A DNA stretch of 14,772 nt from DASRZM01 sp035686365 (GCA_035686365.1 DASRZM010000070.1:1-14772), one strand, 5' to 3'; numbered from the stretch's first letter, positions 6,688 through 14,084 are shown. The notes: generated by a model from the sequence alone, not told the origin. Translations and numbers: made by a program.

Positions 6688-7992
6688 TCAGAAGCGGCGG
6701 TCGTGCCGCTGCGCGGGCTTGGCGGTGCCGCTGCGGTGCGGGCGCGGACCGGCATGCGCCTTGCGCGGTGCCGGCTTTCCGTGCGGCCGGTGGCCCCGCG
6801 GCGGCCGTGCGCCGCCGGGCTTGCGCGGGAACGGTGCGCTGTCCATGCGGATCGGCCGGCTCGGGGCGTAGCCGGCGACCTCGACCATCTGCACGTCCTG
6901 GCCGAGCACGCGCTGGATCTGCCGCAGCAGGGAGCCTTCCTCGGGCGAAACCAGCGACAGTGCCTCGCCGTTGACGCCGTTGCGGCCGGTGCGGCCGATG
7001 CGGTGGATGTAGTCCTCGGGCACCATCGGCAGCTCGAAGTTGATCACCAGCGGCAGGTCGGGGATGTCCAGGCCGCGCGATGCCACGTCCGTGGCCACCA
7101 GGATGCGCGCCTTGCCGGCCTTGAACTGCGCCAGCGCCTTCTGCCGCTGCGCCTGGCTCTTGTTGCCGTGGATCGCCACCGCGCGCAGGCCGGATTTCTC
7201 CAGCTGCTCGGACAGGCGGTTGCAGCCGTGCTTGGTGCGGCCGAACACCAGCACCTGCTCGGTGTGCCGCGCGGCCAGCAGCTCGATCAGCAGGTCGCGC
7301 TTGCGGCCGGCGTCGACCGGGTGGGCGCGGTGGGTGATGGTCTCGATGATCGAGTTCTGCGCGGCGACCTGCACCTGCCGGGGCGCGCGCATGAACTCCA
7401 GCGCCAGCGCCTTGATGCGCGGCTCGAAGGTGGCCGAGAACAGCAGCGTCTGCCGCTGTGCCGGCACGCGGCCGACGATGCGCTTGATCGCGGGCATGAA
7501 GCCCATGTCGAGCATACGGTCGGCCTCGTCGAGCACCAGCAGCTCGATGCTGTCGAGCCGGGCGTTGCCACGGTCCATGTGGTCGATCAGTCGGCCCGGG
7601 CAGGCCACCAGCACGTCGACGCCACGGCGCAGCGCGTCGGTCTGCGGGCCCATGCCGGCGCCGCCGAAGACGGTGGCGATCGACAGCTTCAGGTGGCGGG
7701 CGTAGGCGCGCAGGCTCTCGGCGACCTGCATGGCCAGCTCGCGGGTGGGCACCAGGACCAGCGCGCGCGGCTTGCGCGGGCCTTTGGGCGTGGGCTGCGC
7801 GGACAGGTGCTGCAGCAGCGGCAGGCCGAACGCGGCGGTCTTGCCGGTGCCGGTCTGGGCGCCGCCGAGCACGTCGTGCCCGGCCAGCGCCAGCGGAATG
7901 GCCTGGGCCTGGATCGGGGTGGGCGTGGTGTAGCCGGTGTCGGCCAGTGCACGCAGCAGCGCGGGCGCGAGCCCGAGGGTTTCGAAAGTCAT
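6688..7992 (-). CDS. rhlE: DEAD-box ATP-dependent RNA helicase, RhlE type
   Basis: A 434-residue DEAD-box RNA helicase. All family motifs are visible: Q-motif region with PTPIQ (residues 24-28), motif I AQTGTGKT (45-52), Ia PTREL (82-86), GG (110-111), Ib as CPGRL rather than the usual TPGRL (131-135), II DEAD (155-158), III SAT (186-188), V ATDVASRGLDIP (300-311) and VI HRIGRTGR (330-337). A basic, proline/arginine-rich tail (390-434) probably gives extra RNA affinity. The N-terminal MTFETLGL and overall layout favour the RhlE group (rRNA maturation, mRNA remodelling). The ATG at 7992 is chosen because it starts the Q-motif domain and has a GGAG eight bases upstream; the frame is open 91 codons further but that stretch looks non-coding. 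The Shine-Dalgarno lies in the arm of a small hairpin. Confidence 0.95.
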   Translation of the reverse strand: MTFETLGLAPALLRALADTGYTTPTPIQAQAIPLALAGHDVLGGAQTGTGKTAAFGLPLLQHLSAQPTPKGPRKPRALVLVPTRELAMQVAESLRAYARHLKLSIATVFGGAGMGPQTDALRRGVDVLVACPGRLIDHMDRGNARLDSIELLVLDEADRMLDMGFMPAIKRIVGRVPAQRQTLLFSATFEPRIKALALEFMRAPRQVQVAAQNSIIETITHRAHPVDAGRKRDLLIELLAARHTEQVLVFGRTKHGCNRLSEQLEKSGLRAVAIHGNKSQAQRQKALAQFKAGKARILVATDVASRGLDIPDLPLVINFELPMVPEDYIHRIGRTGRNGVNGEALSLVSPEEGSLLRQIQRVLGQDVQMVEVAGYAPSRPIRMDSAPFPRKPGGARPPRGHRPHGKPAPRKAHAGPRPHRSGTAKPAQRHDRRF

Positions 7993-8000
7993 GCTGGAAG

Positions 8001-8015
8001 CTCCGGAAAACCGGA
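8001..8015 (-). promoter_or_regulatory. Hairpin covering the rhlE Shine-Dalgarno
   Basis: On the minus strand the leader reads TCCGG-TTTT-CCGGA-G. The five-base-pair stem has a four-T loop, and its 3' arm contains the GGA of the GGAG ribosome-binding site (complement of 8001-8004), eight bases before the rhlE ATG. Such geometry could dampen translation until the stem melts. This is inferred from base pairing only. Confidence 0.45.
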
Positions 8016-8390
8016 CGGCCCGGGCACGCGAAGTGCGTACCGGCGGATCCGTACCGGGGTGACCCGAAGCGTTCCTTTGAACCGCGCTGCGAGTGACGTT
8101 GTTTGTCATTGACGGCACCGGATGCTCCGGGCCGTGTCGGCGCGACGAAAGACGTGCGGGGAGAAGGCCGCGTGCCGGGAACTCCGGCGCTGCGGCGGGC
8201 TTGCCCAAGGAAAACGGCAGCCGTGGCGCGAACGCGGCGCACTGTACGCGAAAGCCCCGGCACAAGCCAGCACAATCCTGAACGGCAGGCTATGGCCGGC
8301 GGCCGGGGGGAGGCGGACGCGGCTGCCGCCGGTCCCCCGGCGCGCGTCGCGGCGGATGGCAAGCGCCGCCGAGCGCTTGCGCCAGCGGGC

Positions 8391-8410
8391 GTCGGCACAG
8401 TAGTGCCGAC
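8391..8410 (-). repeat. REP palindrome copy 3
   Basis: Stem GTCGGCAC / GTGCCGAC with an AGTA loop, followed by CTACGG, in the same orientation as copies 1 and 2. It lies 75 bases upstream of the XRE start codon, probably in or near that gene's leader. Confidence 0.85.
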
Positions 8411-8485
8411 CTACGGTGGCGGTGCGCGTTCGGCAGCGAATCGCCCGATCAGGTACCGTCTGCGCAACCGACCGGGGAGCATGCA

Positions 8486-8959
8486 ATGCCGAATATCGCG
8501 TCCGTACTGAAGGAAGAGATCGCGCGCATCGCCAGGAAGGAGCTGCGCGCCCACGTCGAGCCGCTGCGCAAACAGGTGGCCGCGCAGCGGCGCGAGATCG
8601 CCGCGCTCAAGCGCCAGGGCGTCGAACTCGAGCGCGCGATGAAACAGCTGGGCAGGCGCGCGGCAACGGCCGCGGCCGGCAAGGCCGCGGTGCCCCGCGG
8701 CAAGCCAGTGCGTTTCCAGGCCCGGGGCCTGCGCTCGCTGCGCCAGCGCCTGGGATTGTCGGCCGAGGACTTCGGCAAGCTCGCCGGCGTGTCCGCACAG
8801 ACCATCTACAACTGGGAAGCGGAAAAGACGCTCCCGCGCGCGCGCCAGATCGAAACGCTGGCGCAGCTGCGCGGCCTTGGCAAGCGCGAGGCGCTGGCGC
8901 GGCTCGGCGCGGCGCGCGGTGCACCGGCGCGACGGGGGCGCAGCAGGCCGAAAGGATAG
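8486..8959 (+). CDS. Coiled-coil plus XRE-type helix-turn-helix protein
   Basis: A 157-residue putative DNA-binding protein. Residues 1-58 are charged and heptad-like (VLKEEIARIARKEL, then repeated leucines and arginines), predicting a coiled coil for oligomerisation. An alanine-rich linker follows. Residues ~80-125 form an XRE/Cro-type HTH: LRQRLGLSAEDFGKLAGVS with recognition helix SAQTIYNWE. Residues 120-140 are a trailing helix and the C-terminus is basic (RRGRSRPKG). This layout is widespread in proteobacteria but, as far as I know, functionally uncharacterised; a transcription regulator or nucleoid-associated role is likely. GGAG lies six bases before the ATG. REP copies in the same orientation flank the gene. 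Confidence 0.85.
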   Translation: MPNIASVLKEEIARIARKELRAHVEPLRKQVAAQRREIAALKRQGVELERAMKQLGRRAATAAAGKAAVPRGKPVRFQARGLRSLRQRLGLSAEDFGKLAGVSAQTIYNWEAEKTLPRARQIETLAQLRGLGKREALARLGAARGAPARRGRSRPKG

Positions 8960-8981
8960 TGCGCAGGACACGGCACCGGGC

Positions 8982-9001
8982 TTCGGCACGGTAGTGCCGA
9001 C
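8982..9001 (-). repeat. REP palindrome copy 4
   Basis: TTCGGCAC-GGTA-GTGCCGAC followed by CTACGG. The outermost stem pair is lost by a G-to-T change, leaving seven pairs. It lies between the convergent XRE and GNAT genes in the same orientation as copies 1-3. Confidence 0.8.
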
Positions 9002-9076
9002 CTACGGCTTAAAGCGCGCGAACCTCCGAACCTTTCAGAGGTCCCCTGACCGGCACGCGGGGACCAAGCGGCCGCG

Positions 9077-9739
9077 TCAGCGCAGCCATGGCAACGACGC
9101 GCCGGCCTGGTCGAACGCACGCACTGCCAGCGTGGCCGCCGGCGAGTGCCGGTAGCGGTCCGCCGGCAGGACCCAGAACAGCGAGTCGCGGACCAAGCCT
9201 TCGCTGTCGGTGTATTCGGCCTCGCGGACATGGTCCAGCACGAAGCCGAGCTTCTCGGCCACGCGCACGCTGGCGGCGTTCTCCGGGCTGCAGATCAGCA
9301 GCACGCGCCCGACCCGGTCGATCTCGAAGGCCACGCGCAGGGCCATGGCCGCGGCCTCGGTGGCAAAGCCGCGGCCGGTGACGGCGCGGTCGAGCAGGTA
9401 GCCGACCTCGCGGCTGCCCGGGCCGCTGCGGGTGGAGAGCATCAGCTCGCCGACCAGGTGCCCGCCGGCATCGAACAGGGCATAGCGGTAATCCAGTCCG
9501 GCCAGGAAGCGCTCGCGATAGCCATGCAGGCGCTCGCGCGTGGCCGCCAGCGGCATCGGTTCATCGCGCATCCAGGGGATGAACGGGCGCAGGTGGCTGT
9601 CATTGCGGTCCAGCAGCGCCCGGAAGTCCGACGCATCGTCCGGCGACCAGCAGCGGGCCTGCAGCCGAGGCGAGCGGATCGAAAAGGCGGTGCGGTGCGG
9701 CGGCATCGGTGCGGGGGCATCGGCGGGTGCGCTGGCCAT
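9077..9739 (-). CDS. GNAT-family N-acetyltransferase (RimJ/RimL-like)
   Basis: A 220-residue acetyl-CoA-dependent N-acetyltransferase. From the chosen start, residues 23-60 match the N-terminal strand and helices of the Acetyltransf_3 group (SPRLQARCWSPDDASDF, then RPFIPWM). The acetyl-CoA pyrophosphate loop is TGRGFATEA at 121-129, and the C-terminal signature NAASVRVAEKLGF is at 154-166. This subgroup includes ribosomal-protein and small-molecule acetyltransferases; the acceptor is not evident. ATG 9739 gives a normal family length, but its nearest good Shine-Dalgarno (AGGAGG, 9761-9766) is about 21 bases away. A later ATG at 9707 or an in-frame TTG at 9757 cannot be excluded. It is convergent with the XRE gene. 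Confidence 0.9.
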   Translation of the reverse strand: MASAPADAPAPMPPHRTAFSIRSPRLQARCWSPDDASDFRALLDRNDSHLRPFIPWMRDEPMPLAATRERLHGYRERFLAGLDYRYALFDAGGHLVGELMLSTRSGPGSREVGYLLDRAVTGRGFATEAAAMALRVAFEIDRVGRVLLICSPENAASVRVAEKLGFVLDHVREAEYTDSEGLVRDSLFWVLPADRYRHSPAATLAVRAFDQAGASLPWLR

Positions 9740-9805
9740 TATGGATGGTCTGGACAAGTCCCTCCTGGACGTATCCGGACCCGGCTCCGCCGCGCCGGTT
9801 TCACC

Positions 9806-9829
9806 GTAGGTCGGCACTACCGTGCCGAC
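9806..9829 (+). repeat. REP palindrome copy 5, inverted relative to the others
   Basis: Complete GTAG head (9806-9809), then GTCGGCAC-TACC-GTGCCGAC (9810-9829) on the plus strand. It lies upstream of the GNAT gene and is the only copy in this orientation, so copies 4 and 5 form an inverted pair around the acetyltransferase gene. Confidence 0.85.
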
Positions 9830-9986
9830 GCCGACTGTCGCAAGCGCTGGCGCAGCCGTCGCGTGGGCATGCAGGCCGTCCGCGATTGGCAGCGCAACGA
9901 GCGATCGCGTCGGCCCGACCGCGAAGCCACCCATCCGGCCCCCGGCGGTAGCCGGCGTTCGCGGACGCGGGCCGGACCGGGCGGCC

Positions 9987-10100
9987 TCAGCCGCCGGCCG
10001 GGCTCAGCCGCAGCAGCCGGCCGCCGCCGCTTGCCGGTCCGTCCTCCAGCATCCAGATGTCGCCCTCGGGCCCCTGCTCGATCTCGCGCATGCGCGCGGG
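9987..10100 (-). pseudogene. C-terminal stub of a PQQ-dependent sugar dehydrogenase-like gene
   Basis: On the minus strand, a frame ending at the TGA at 9987-9989 encodes RMREIEQGPEGDIWMLEDG, then GRLLRLSPAGG. This resembles the last blade of soluble aldose sugar dehydrogenases (glucose/sorbosone dehydrogenase family), whose C-termini typically read 'R(I/M)R(D/E)VxQGPDGxLYLLTD...GRLLRL'. Only about 35-40 residues of a protein normally 350-450 long remain. The upstream part is replaced by a GGDEF fragment on the other strand. It has no start or Shine-Dalgarno and is almost certainly a dead remnant. Confidence 0.6.
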
Positions 10101-10274
10101 CTCGCGGTGACCGTGAGCATCGGCGTGGCCCCGTGGCAGCCGCGCCTGCGCGACCTGCGCGCCTGGGTGGAGGCCGCCGACCAGGCCCTGTACCGGGCCA
10201 AGAGCGAGGGCCGCAACCGCGTATGCGGCCCGCTCGACGCCGCCGCAAAGGGTTCAGCGGGCGCGACCGCCTGA
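10098..10274 (+). pseudogene. C-terminal stub of a GGDEF diguanylate cyclase
   Basis: The frame encodes LAVTVSIGVAPW, then LRAWVEAADQALYRAKSEGRNRV: the conserved last strand and helix of the GGDEF domain, including the ALYRAK..GRN signature. The active-site GGDEF loop and everything N-terminal are missing, so no cyclase activity is possible. The frame begins at the junction with the sugar dehydrogenase stub and ends at a TGA at 10272-10274, which may be native or created by the next junction. Confidence 0.7.
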
Positions 10275-10381
10275 GGCCGCTGCTCGATCCGCACCGCTAT
10301 ACGCTGCACAGCGCGACTGCCGCCTCCGACCGCATTGCCGACGGCGCGGCGGTGGGCAAGGTCGTGATCGATATCGACTGA
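10262..10381 (+). pseudogene. C-terminal stub of an alcohol dehydrogenase/quinone oxidoreductase
   Basis: In the frame ending at TGA 10379-10381, the sequence reads LRPLLDPHRYTL, then SDRIADGAAVGKVVIDID. This matches the C-terminal end of medium-chain zinc-type dehydrogenases and NADPH:quinone reductases, whose last segment is typically 'hxPhIDxxxxhxxxxxAxxxhxxGxxxGKVVhxh'. Only about 38 residues survive out of about 320-340. The left edge runs into the GGDEF stub at about 10262. Confidence 0.6.
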
Positions 10382-10420
10382 ATCCACCCTGATCGCTGTC
10401 CACCCCGCCGTCGCCCGGGC

Positions 10421-12658
10421 CTACCGGTTCAGGGCCTCGAGCAGCTCCGGAGCAAGCACGAGCATCCCGATGTCGGTGTCGTCGCTCATGCGCTGCGGGA
10501 GAATCAGCGTGCCGCCGCTCGAGATCGAGAAACGGAACTCGGCCCCGCCGATCCGCATCGGCATTTCGATGATCGTCTGGGCGGCACCGTCCGCAGGCAC
10601 CTTCATCACCAAGGTGTTGTCCTGTTCGCCAATGACCACCGCCCACAGCTCGCCGGCGTGCACGCCCCAGTCGCGGTAGTAGAGGCTGTCGCCCAAGTTC
10701 GGCAGGTACCAGTGACGCCCGCTGTCGAGCTGCCGGATGCGGCCGCGAGGTCCCTCCTGCAGGTACACGCTCCCGTCCACGGAATCGCGGCGAAGGACCC
10801 TTCCGACCTGGTTGGTCTGGGTCAAGCGCCACTCCCCTTCATCGCGTTGCAGCGTCGCCACCAGCCATTGGCCGTCCCTGTCCACCAGTGCGTGCAGGGT
10901 ATCGGCATCCCGCCCGTACACCAGGCTCTGGATCCTGATCGGCGGAAGCGGGATCGGGCGCACGATCCGGGAGTCGACCTCGATCTCCACGATCCTGGAG
11001 GAGGCCGATGTCTGCACCAGCGTGATCAGCCGGGATTCGTCCGGCGACCAGGACAGATCCTGCAACTGACCCTCCTGGAAGTCCGAGACCGGCTCCATGA
11101 CCTCGTTGCCCGGATCCAGAACCCACACTTGCTGGCGTCCGGTGCGATCGGAAATGAAAGCGAGCCAGCCCCGCCCCGGCGCCATCACTCCTGCGATGTC
11201 GTTGGCGGTGGAGTCCGGAGTCGCGGGCGTGGGCGCGGAACCGGGTTCGTCCGGCACGATCCGGACCAGGCGCGTCCGGTGCCGGATCAGCTCGAACACG
11301 GCGACCGGCGCGCGCAGTGCGACCCTCGGGTGCGCGGCGTCGCGGATCCCGAGCGCCCGGATCCGCGCCGAGGAGACATCGACCACGTACAGGCCGAGCC
11401 GGCCGTCATGGTTGGACGAAAACAGGATCTGCTGCCCGCCAGGCAGCCAGTCGAAGCCGCGGATTTCTCCTGTGAATCCCGCCAGTTCCCGCTCCTGACC
11501 GGTCACCGGATCGACCAGCCACAGGCTCGAGTTGGGCAACGCGCCCCTTCGGTAGGCGAGGAGTTTTCCATCCGGTGCGAATCGAGGCTCCATCGAAATC
11601 GCAGGCTTGGTCCGCTGGTCGGTGAGCGTTCGTACGATCCCGCTGTCCAGATCCACGGCGCGGATGCTTCCCATCGGGTTGACGGGGTTCGGGATGCCCG
11701 ACAGCAGCAGGCTGTTGCCATCCGGCGTCCATGCAAACGGATGCACGAACGTTGGCCAGCATGCAGCGACGCGTCGGCTGCTGCCTCCGGTCACAGCGAC
11801 GACTTCGATGACGCAGTCGCCAGCATCGTCCGAGGAGCGATACGCAATCCGGTCGCCATTCGGCGACCAGGCCGAGTAGGCATAGTCGCGGGCCTCGTCA
11901 CCCCGCAGGACCAGTACCTGGCCGTTGCCCAGCGCGCGCGTGGCCAGCCGGACCCGCCCCGTACGCCGATCCTCGATGCCATAGGCGATCTGTGCGCCAT
12001 CCGGGGAGATATCGGGGAGCATCTCGCGCCCCACTGCCGCCGTGATCGTCCGCACCTCCAGGTGCAGCGGATCGAACTCGACGGGTGCCGCTTGCCGGCG
12101 CAATGTCAGGGCCCCCCACACCAGGGCCACCGCCAGCGCAGCGAGCACGAGGAAAACCGGGAGCGGACTGAGGAGCCACCATCGCAGGCCGCTGCCCGGA
12201 CGGGCTGGACCGACCGATGGCCCCGGGCGGGCGGCCAGGGCCGGCGTTCCGGTGCGCGTGATCGTCGCGGTGTTCGCTTCGGACCTCGCGGTGGGCATCG
12301 GCGCCGGCGGGTCGAGCATTTCGACAGGTGCGATCAGCCGGTAGCCGACCTTCGGGATCGTCTCCACATAGGACGGTGCCCTGGGATCATCACCCAGCGC
12401 CAGCCGCAGCTGCTTGACGGCATGGCTGACGGCATCGGGGGTCGGATCCGAATCCTTCCACACGGCGTCGAGCAGTTCCGAGCGCGTCACCGTGCATCCC
12501 GGAAACCGGGCCAGCTGCAGCAGGACCGCGAGCGCCTTGGGCGGCAAGTGCCGGGCCTGGCCGCCGACCAGCACGGTGAGGCCTCCGACGTCGACGGTCG
12601 CCTCTCCCAGCCGCAGCGTCGCCCGCGCCGAGACCGGCCCGTTTCTATCAGCGTCCAT
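10421..12658 (-). CDS. ToxR/CadC-like membrane regulator: winged helix, one TM helix, TolB-type propeller
   Basis: A 745-residue one-component regulator. Residues ~20-112 form an OmpR/PhoB-type winged helix, with LPPKALAVLLQLARFPG, the AVWKDSDPTPDAVSHAVKQLRLALGD recognition region and the YVETIPKVGYRLIAP wing. A proline-rich linker follows. A transmembrane helix lies at about 160-184. The remainder is periplasmic, with TolB/WD40-like repeats (SPDGAQIAYGI, SPNGDRIAYRS, TPDGNSLLL, APDGKLLAYRR, LPGGQQILFSS). It should bind DNA in the cytoplasm while sensing a periplasmic or envelope signal through the propeller. ATG 12658 has GGAG eight bases upstream; a GTG directly before it is an alternative. 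It is divergent from an AraC-family gene. The ligand and targets are unknown. Confidence 0.92.
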   Translation of the reverse strand: MDADRNGPVSARATLRLGEATVDVGGLTVLVGGQARHLPPKALAVLLQLARFPGCTVTRSELLDAVWKDSDPTPDAVSHAVKQLRLALGDDPRAPSYVETIPKVGYRLIAPVEMLDPPAPMPTARSEANTATITRTGTPALAARPGPSVGPARPGSGLRWWLLSPLPVFLVLAALAVALVWGALTLRRQAAPVEFDPLHLEVRTITAAVGREMLPDISPDGAQIAYGIEDRRTGRVRLATRALGNGQVLVLRGDEARDYAYSAWSPNGDRIAYRSSDDAGDCVIEVVAVTGGSSRRVAACWPTFVHPFAWTPDGNSLLLSGIPNPVNPMGSIRAVDLDSGIVRTLTDQRTKPAISMEPRFAPDGKLLAYRRGALPNSSLWLVDPVTGQERELAGFTGEIRGFDWLPGGQQILFSSNHDGRLGLYVVDVSSARIRALGIRDAAHPRVALRAPVAVFELIRHRTRLVRIVPDEPGSAPTPATPDSTANDIAGVMAPGRGWLAFISDRTGRQQVWVLDPGNEVMEPVSDFQEGQLQDLSWSPDESRLITLVQTSASSRIVEIEVDSRIVRPIPLPPIRIQSLVYGRDADTLHALVDRDGQWLVATLQRDEGEWRLTQTNQVGRVLRRDSVDGSVYLQEGPRGRIRQLDSGRHWYLPNLGDSLYYRDWGVHAGELWAVVIGEQDNTLVMKVPADGAAQTIIEMPMRIGGAEFRFSISSGGTLILPQRMSDDTDIGMLVLAPELLEALNR

Positions 12659-12965
12659 CACTCGGGCTCCACGGCGGTCGATGCTGTCGGCGCTCCTGTG
12701 GACGGTTGCCGCACCCCAGCCTGACCGGCCTGGCGCAATCACATGGGCGCATAGGCATCAGGGCCCTGAATTTCCGGGAACCGACACTGAGGTGACGCCC
12801 GGGAGCAGCCAGGGGTCGCAGCGAACCGGGCCCGGCCTCATCGGGCTGCGCCGCTTGCCAGCGAATCTGCCCGGCCCGGCGCGCGACGAGTTCCCGCCGA
12901 GCGCCTGCCGAGCACGGCGATCGCTCGGCGGATGCTCCTGACGGCGGGGTCGGAGTTGCGATTGG
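12659..12965. other. Divergent regulatory spacer between the two regulator genes
   Basis: A 307-base region between divergent transcription-factor genes, where both promoters should lie. The regulator's Shine-Dalgarno is at 12667-12670 (minus) and that of the AraC-type gene at 12952-12955 (plus). No convincing -35/-10 pair, operator palindrome or coding sequence was found; open frames here look like GC artefacts. Confidence 0.45.
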
Positions 12966-13838
12966 ATGCCCCGATCCGAATCGAGGCGAACCCGGGCCAT
13001 GGAGTCTGCAAGCGCGACGGAGCTGACGGACCGGATCGAACCGCACGGCAGAACCGCGGACCTCCGCCGTGCGAGCGAACTCCATCCCGGCTGCGAAGCA
13101 GTGGAGGGGTTCCGGACGTTGCGGCTCGCACCAGGGCCCATGCTCGTCGTTTGCCTGTGGGGCCGCGTGCAGCTGGCCGTGGACGACGGCAGCCTCGAAC
13201 TCTCGCGCGGACAGTTCGCGGCGATCGATACCCGCGTGCCGGCTTCCGTACGTGGTGACAGCCCCACCGCACTGGCGCTGGTGCTCCGTCCCGATCGTGT
13301 CCGGCATGGCGCCGCGTGGGTATCGGACGTATTTCCGATCGGCATGGGTCGGCTCCCGCGCCCCGCGCTGGGCGTAGCGGCCGCGTGGCTGCGGACAAGG
13401 TCGCCGGAAGATGCCGATGCATGCTGCGAACGTATCGTGCTGGACGCGCGCCACCGTTTCTGCGCTCTGCTGCCACGCTGCCCGGGCTCCAGCCTGCGCC
13501 AGCGCGCACGCGTACTGGCGCGGTTCGAGCAGGTGCAGCTGTTCATCGCCGGCCATCTGGACAACGTTGTGCGTGTGGAAGACCTTGCCCGGGTCTGCAG
13601 CTACTCGCCTTCGTACTTCGTGCGTACGTTCCATTTCGTCTACGGGCAGCCTCCCATGGCGATGCTGTCGAAGCGGCGCCTGAACCGCGCCGTCGTCCTG
13701 CTGCGACGGTCGGAACTGGCGGTCGCGGAGATCGCCAACGCCTGCGGCTTCGAGAGCCCGTGCTCTTTCTCGCGGGCCTTCAGCAGGCGCAAGGGTATCA
13801 GCCCGGGGCAATTCCGGAGGCTCCACAGGCACTCGTGA
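12966..13838 (+). CDS. AraC-family transcriptional regulator
   Basis: A 290-residue regulator. Residues ~25-110 form a cupin-like sensor domain (LAPGPMLVVCLWGRVQLAV, SLELSRGQFAAID). Residues ~190-285 carry the AraC double HTH: the first at about 204-224 (VEDLARVCSYSPSYFVRTF), then the linker MAMLSKRRLNRAVVLLR, and the second at about 252-274 (VAEIANACGFESPCSFSRAF), ending with the SPGQFRR signature. It would bind direct-repeat sites and activate or repress nearby genes. The ATG at 12966 has GGAG ten bases upstream; an ATG at 12999 would remove 11 residues and cannot be excluded. Shared control with the divergent membrane regulator is plausible but not shown. Confidence 0.92.
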   Translation: MPRSESRRTRAMESASATELTDRIEPHGRTADLRRASELHPGCEAVEGFRTLRLAPGPMLVVCLWGRVQLAVDDGSLELSRGQFAAIDTRVPASVRGDSPTALALVLRPDRVRHGAAWVSDVFPIGMGRLPRPALGVAAAWLRTRSPEDADACCERIVLDARHRFCALLPRCPGSSLRQRARVLARFEQVQLFIAGHLDNVVRVEDLARVCSYSPSYFVRTFHFVYGQPPMAMLSKRRLNRAVVLLRRSELAVAEIANACGFESPCSFSRAFSRRKGISPGQFRRLHRHS

Positions 13839-13860
13839 TCGGCCTGGGCGGTGCCAGGGC

Positions 13861-13889
13861 AAAAAAAGAGCCCGGAACATGTTCCGGGC
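13861..13889 (-). terminator. Strong intrinsic terminator, minus strand, with no obvious gene upstream
   Basis: Perfect palindrome GCCCGGAACATGTTCCGGGC (13870-13889), followed on the minus strand by CTC and seven T residues (13861-13867). It is a textbook rho-independent terminator for minus-strand transcription. The plus strand lacks a T-run after the hairpin, so it does not fit the AraC-type gene, which merely ends 22 bases away. Confidence 0.85.
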
Positions 13890-14084
13890 CTGTCCGTTCA
13901 AGTCACTCTACGTTGGAGATCGCTTTTCGTGCTTCGCGAAGCTCCTGCCGCGCGAAGGCCGCTCGACACTCCGATCGGCGACCCTTGAATGCTAGTCCGG
14001 TCCCGGTTTCGACGCTGTTCCGGCAATGCCCGATCGCTTTGCCCGGATTGCGGTTTGTGCCGGAGCTGCACCTGCCAATGTGAC
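13890..14084. other. Segment between two minus-strand terminators, no recognised gene
   Basis: About 195 bases between the receptor's terminator and the orphan terminator. A minus-strand frame ends at 13903 with FARQELREARKAISNVE, which looks protein-like, but it has no start codon of its own here and its codon use is less GC3-rich than that of the neighbours. A small RNA or a gene remnant is possible; neither can be claimed. Confidence 0.3.

Larger units (their letters stand above)
7993..8485. other. Long divergent spacer between rhlE and the XRE gene
   Basis: A 493-base spacer between divergent genes. It holds the rhlE leader hairpin (8001-8015), one REP copy (8391-8410) and the GGAG Shine-Dalgarno of the XRE gene (8476-8479). 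The rest is GC-rich with frames open on both strands but lacking recognisable protein features. No clear -35/-10 pair was found. A long rhlE leader is possible. Confidence 0.45.

Noticed and set aside
3774..6755. A 993-codon open frame on the minus strand opposite the S9 peptidase gene
   Set aside because: Very high GC at third positions keeps antisense frames open. The translation is arginine/histidine/glutamine-rich without domains, while the plus frame encodes a complete peptidase with a catalytic triad.
6703..8112. A 469-codon plus-strand frame opposite rhlE
   Set aside because: Antisense shadow of a helicase with all motifs intact; the product is leucine/glutamine/arginine-rich and shows no family signature.
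8266..8398. Extension of a minus-strand coding frame upstream of rhlE to 8398
   Set aside because: The RhlE domain begins exactly at ATG 7992, which has a good Shine-Dalgarno; the upstream frame has no domain content.
13870..13889. The palindrome GCCCGGAACATGTTCCGGGC as a regulator operator
   Set aside because: The adjoining run of seven T on the minus strand and its place downstream of genes fit an intrinsic terminator better than an operator.
12648..13901. A 417-codon minus-strand frame opposite the AraC-type gene and the divergent spacer
   Set aside because: Low-complexity composition without a domain; the plus-strand frame has an intact AraC double HTH. It is a GC shadow.
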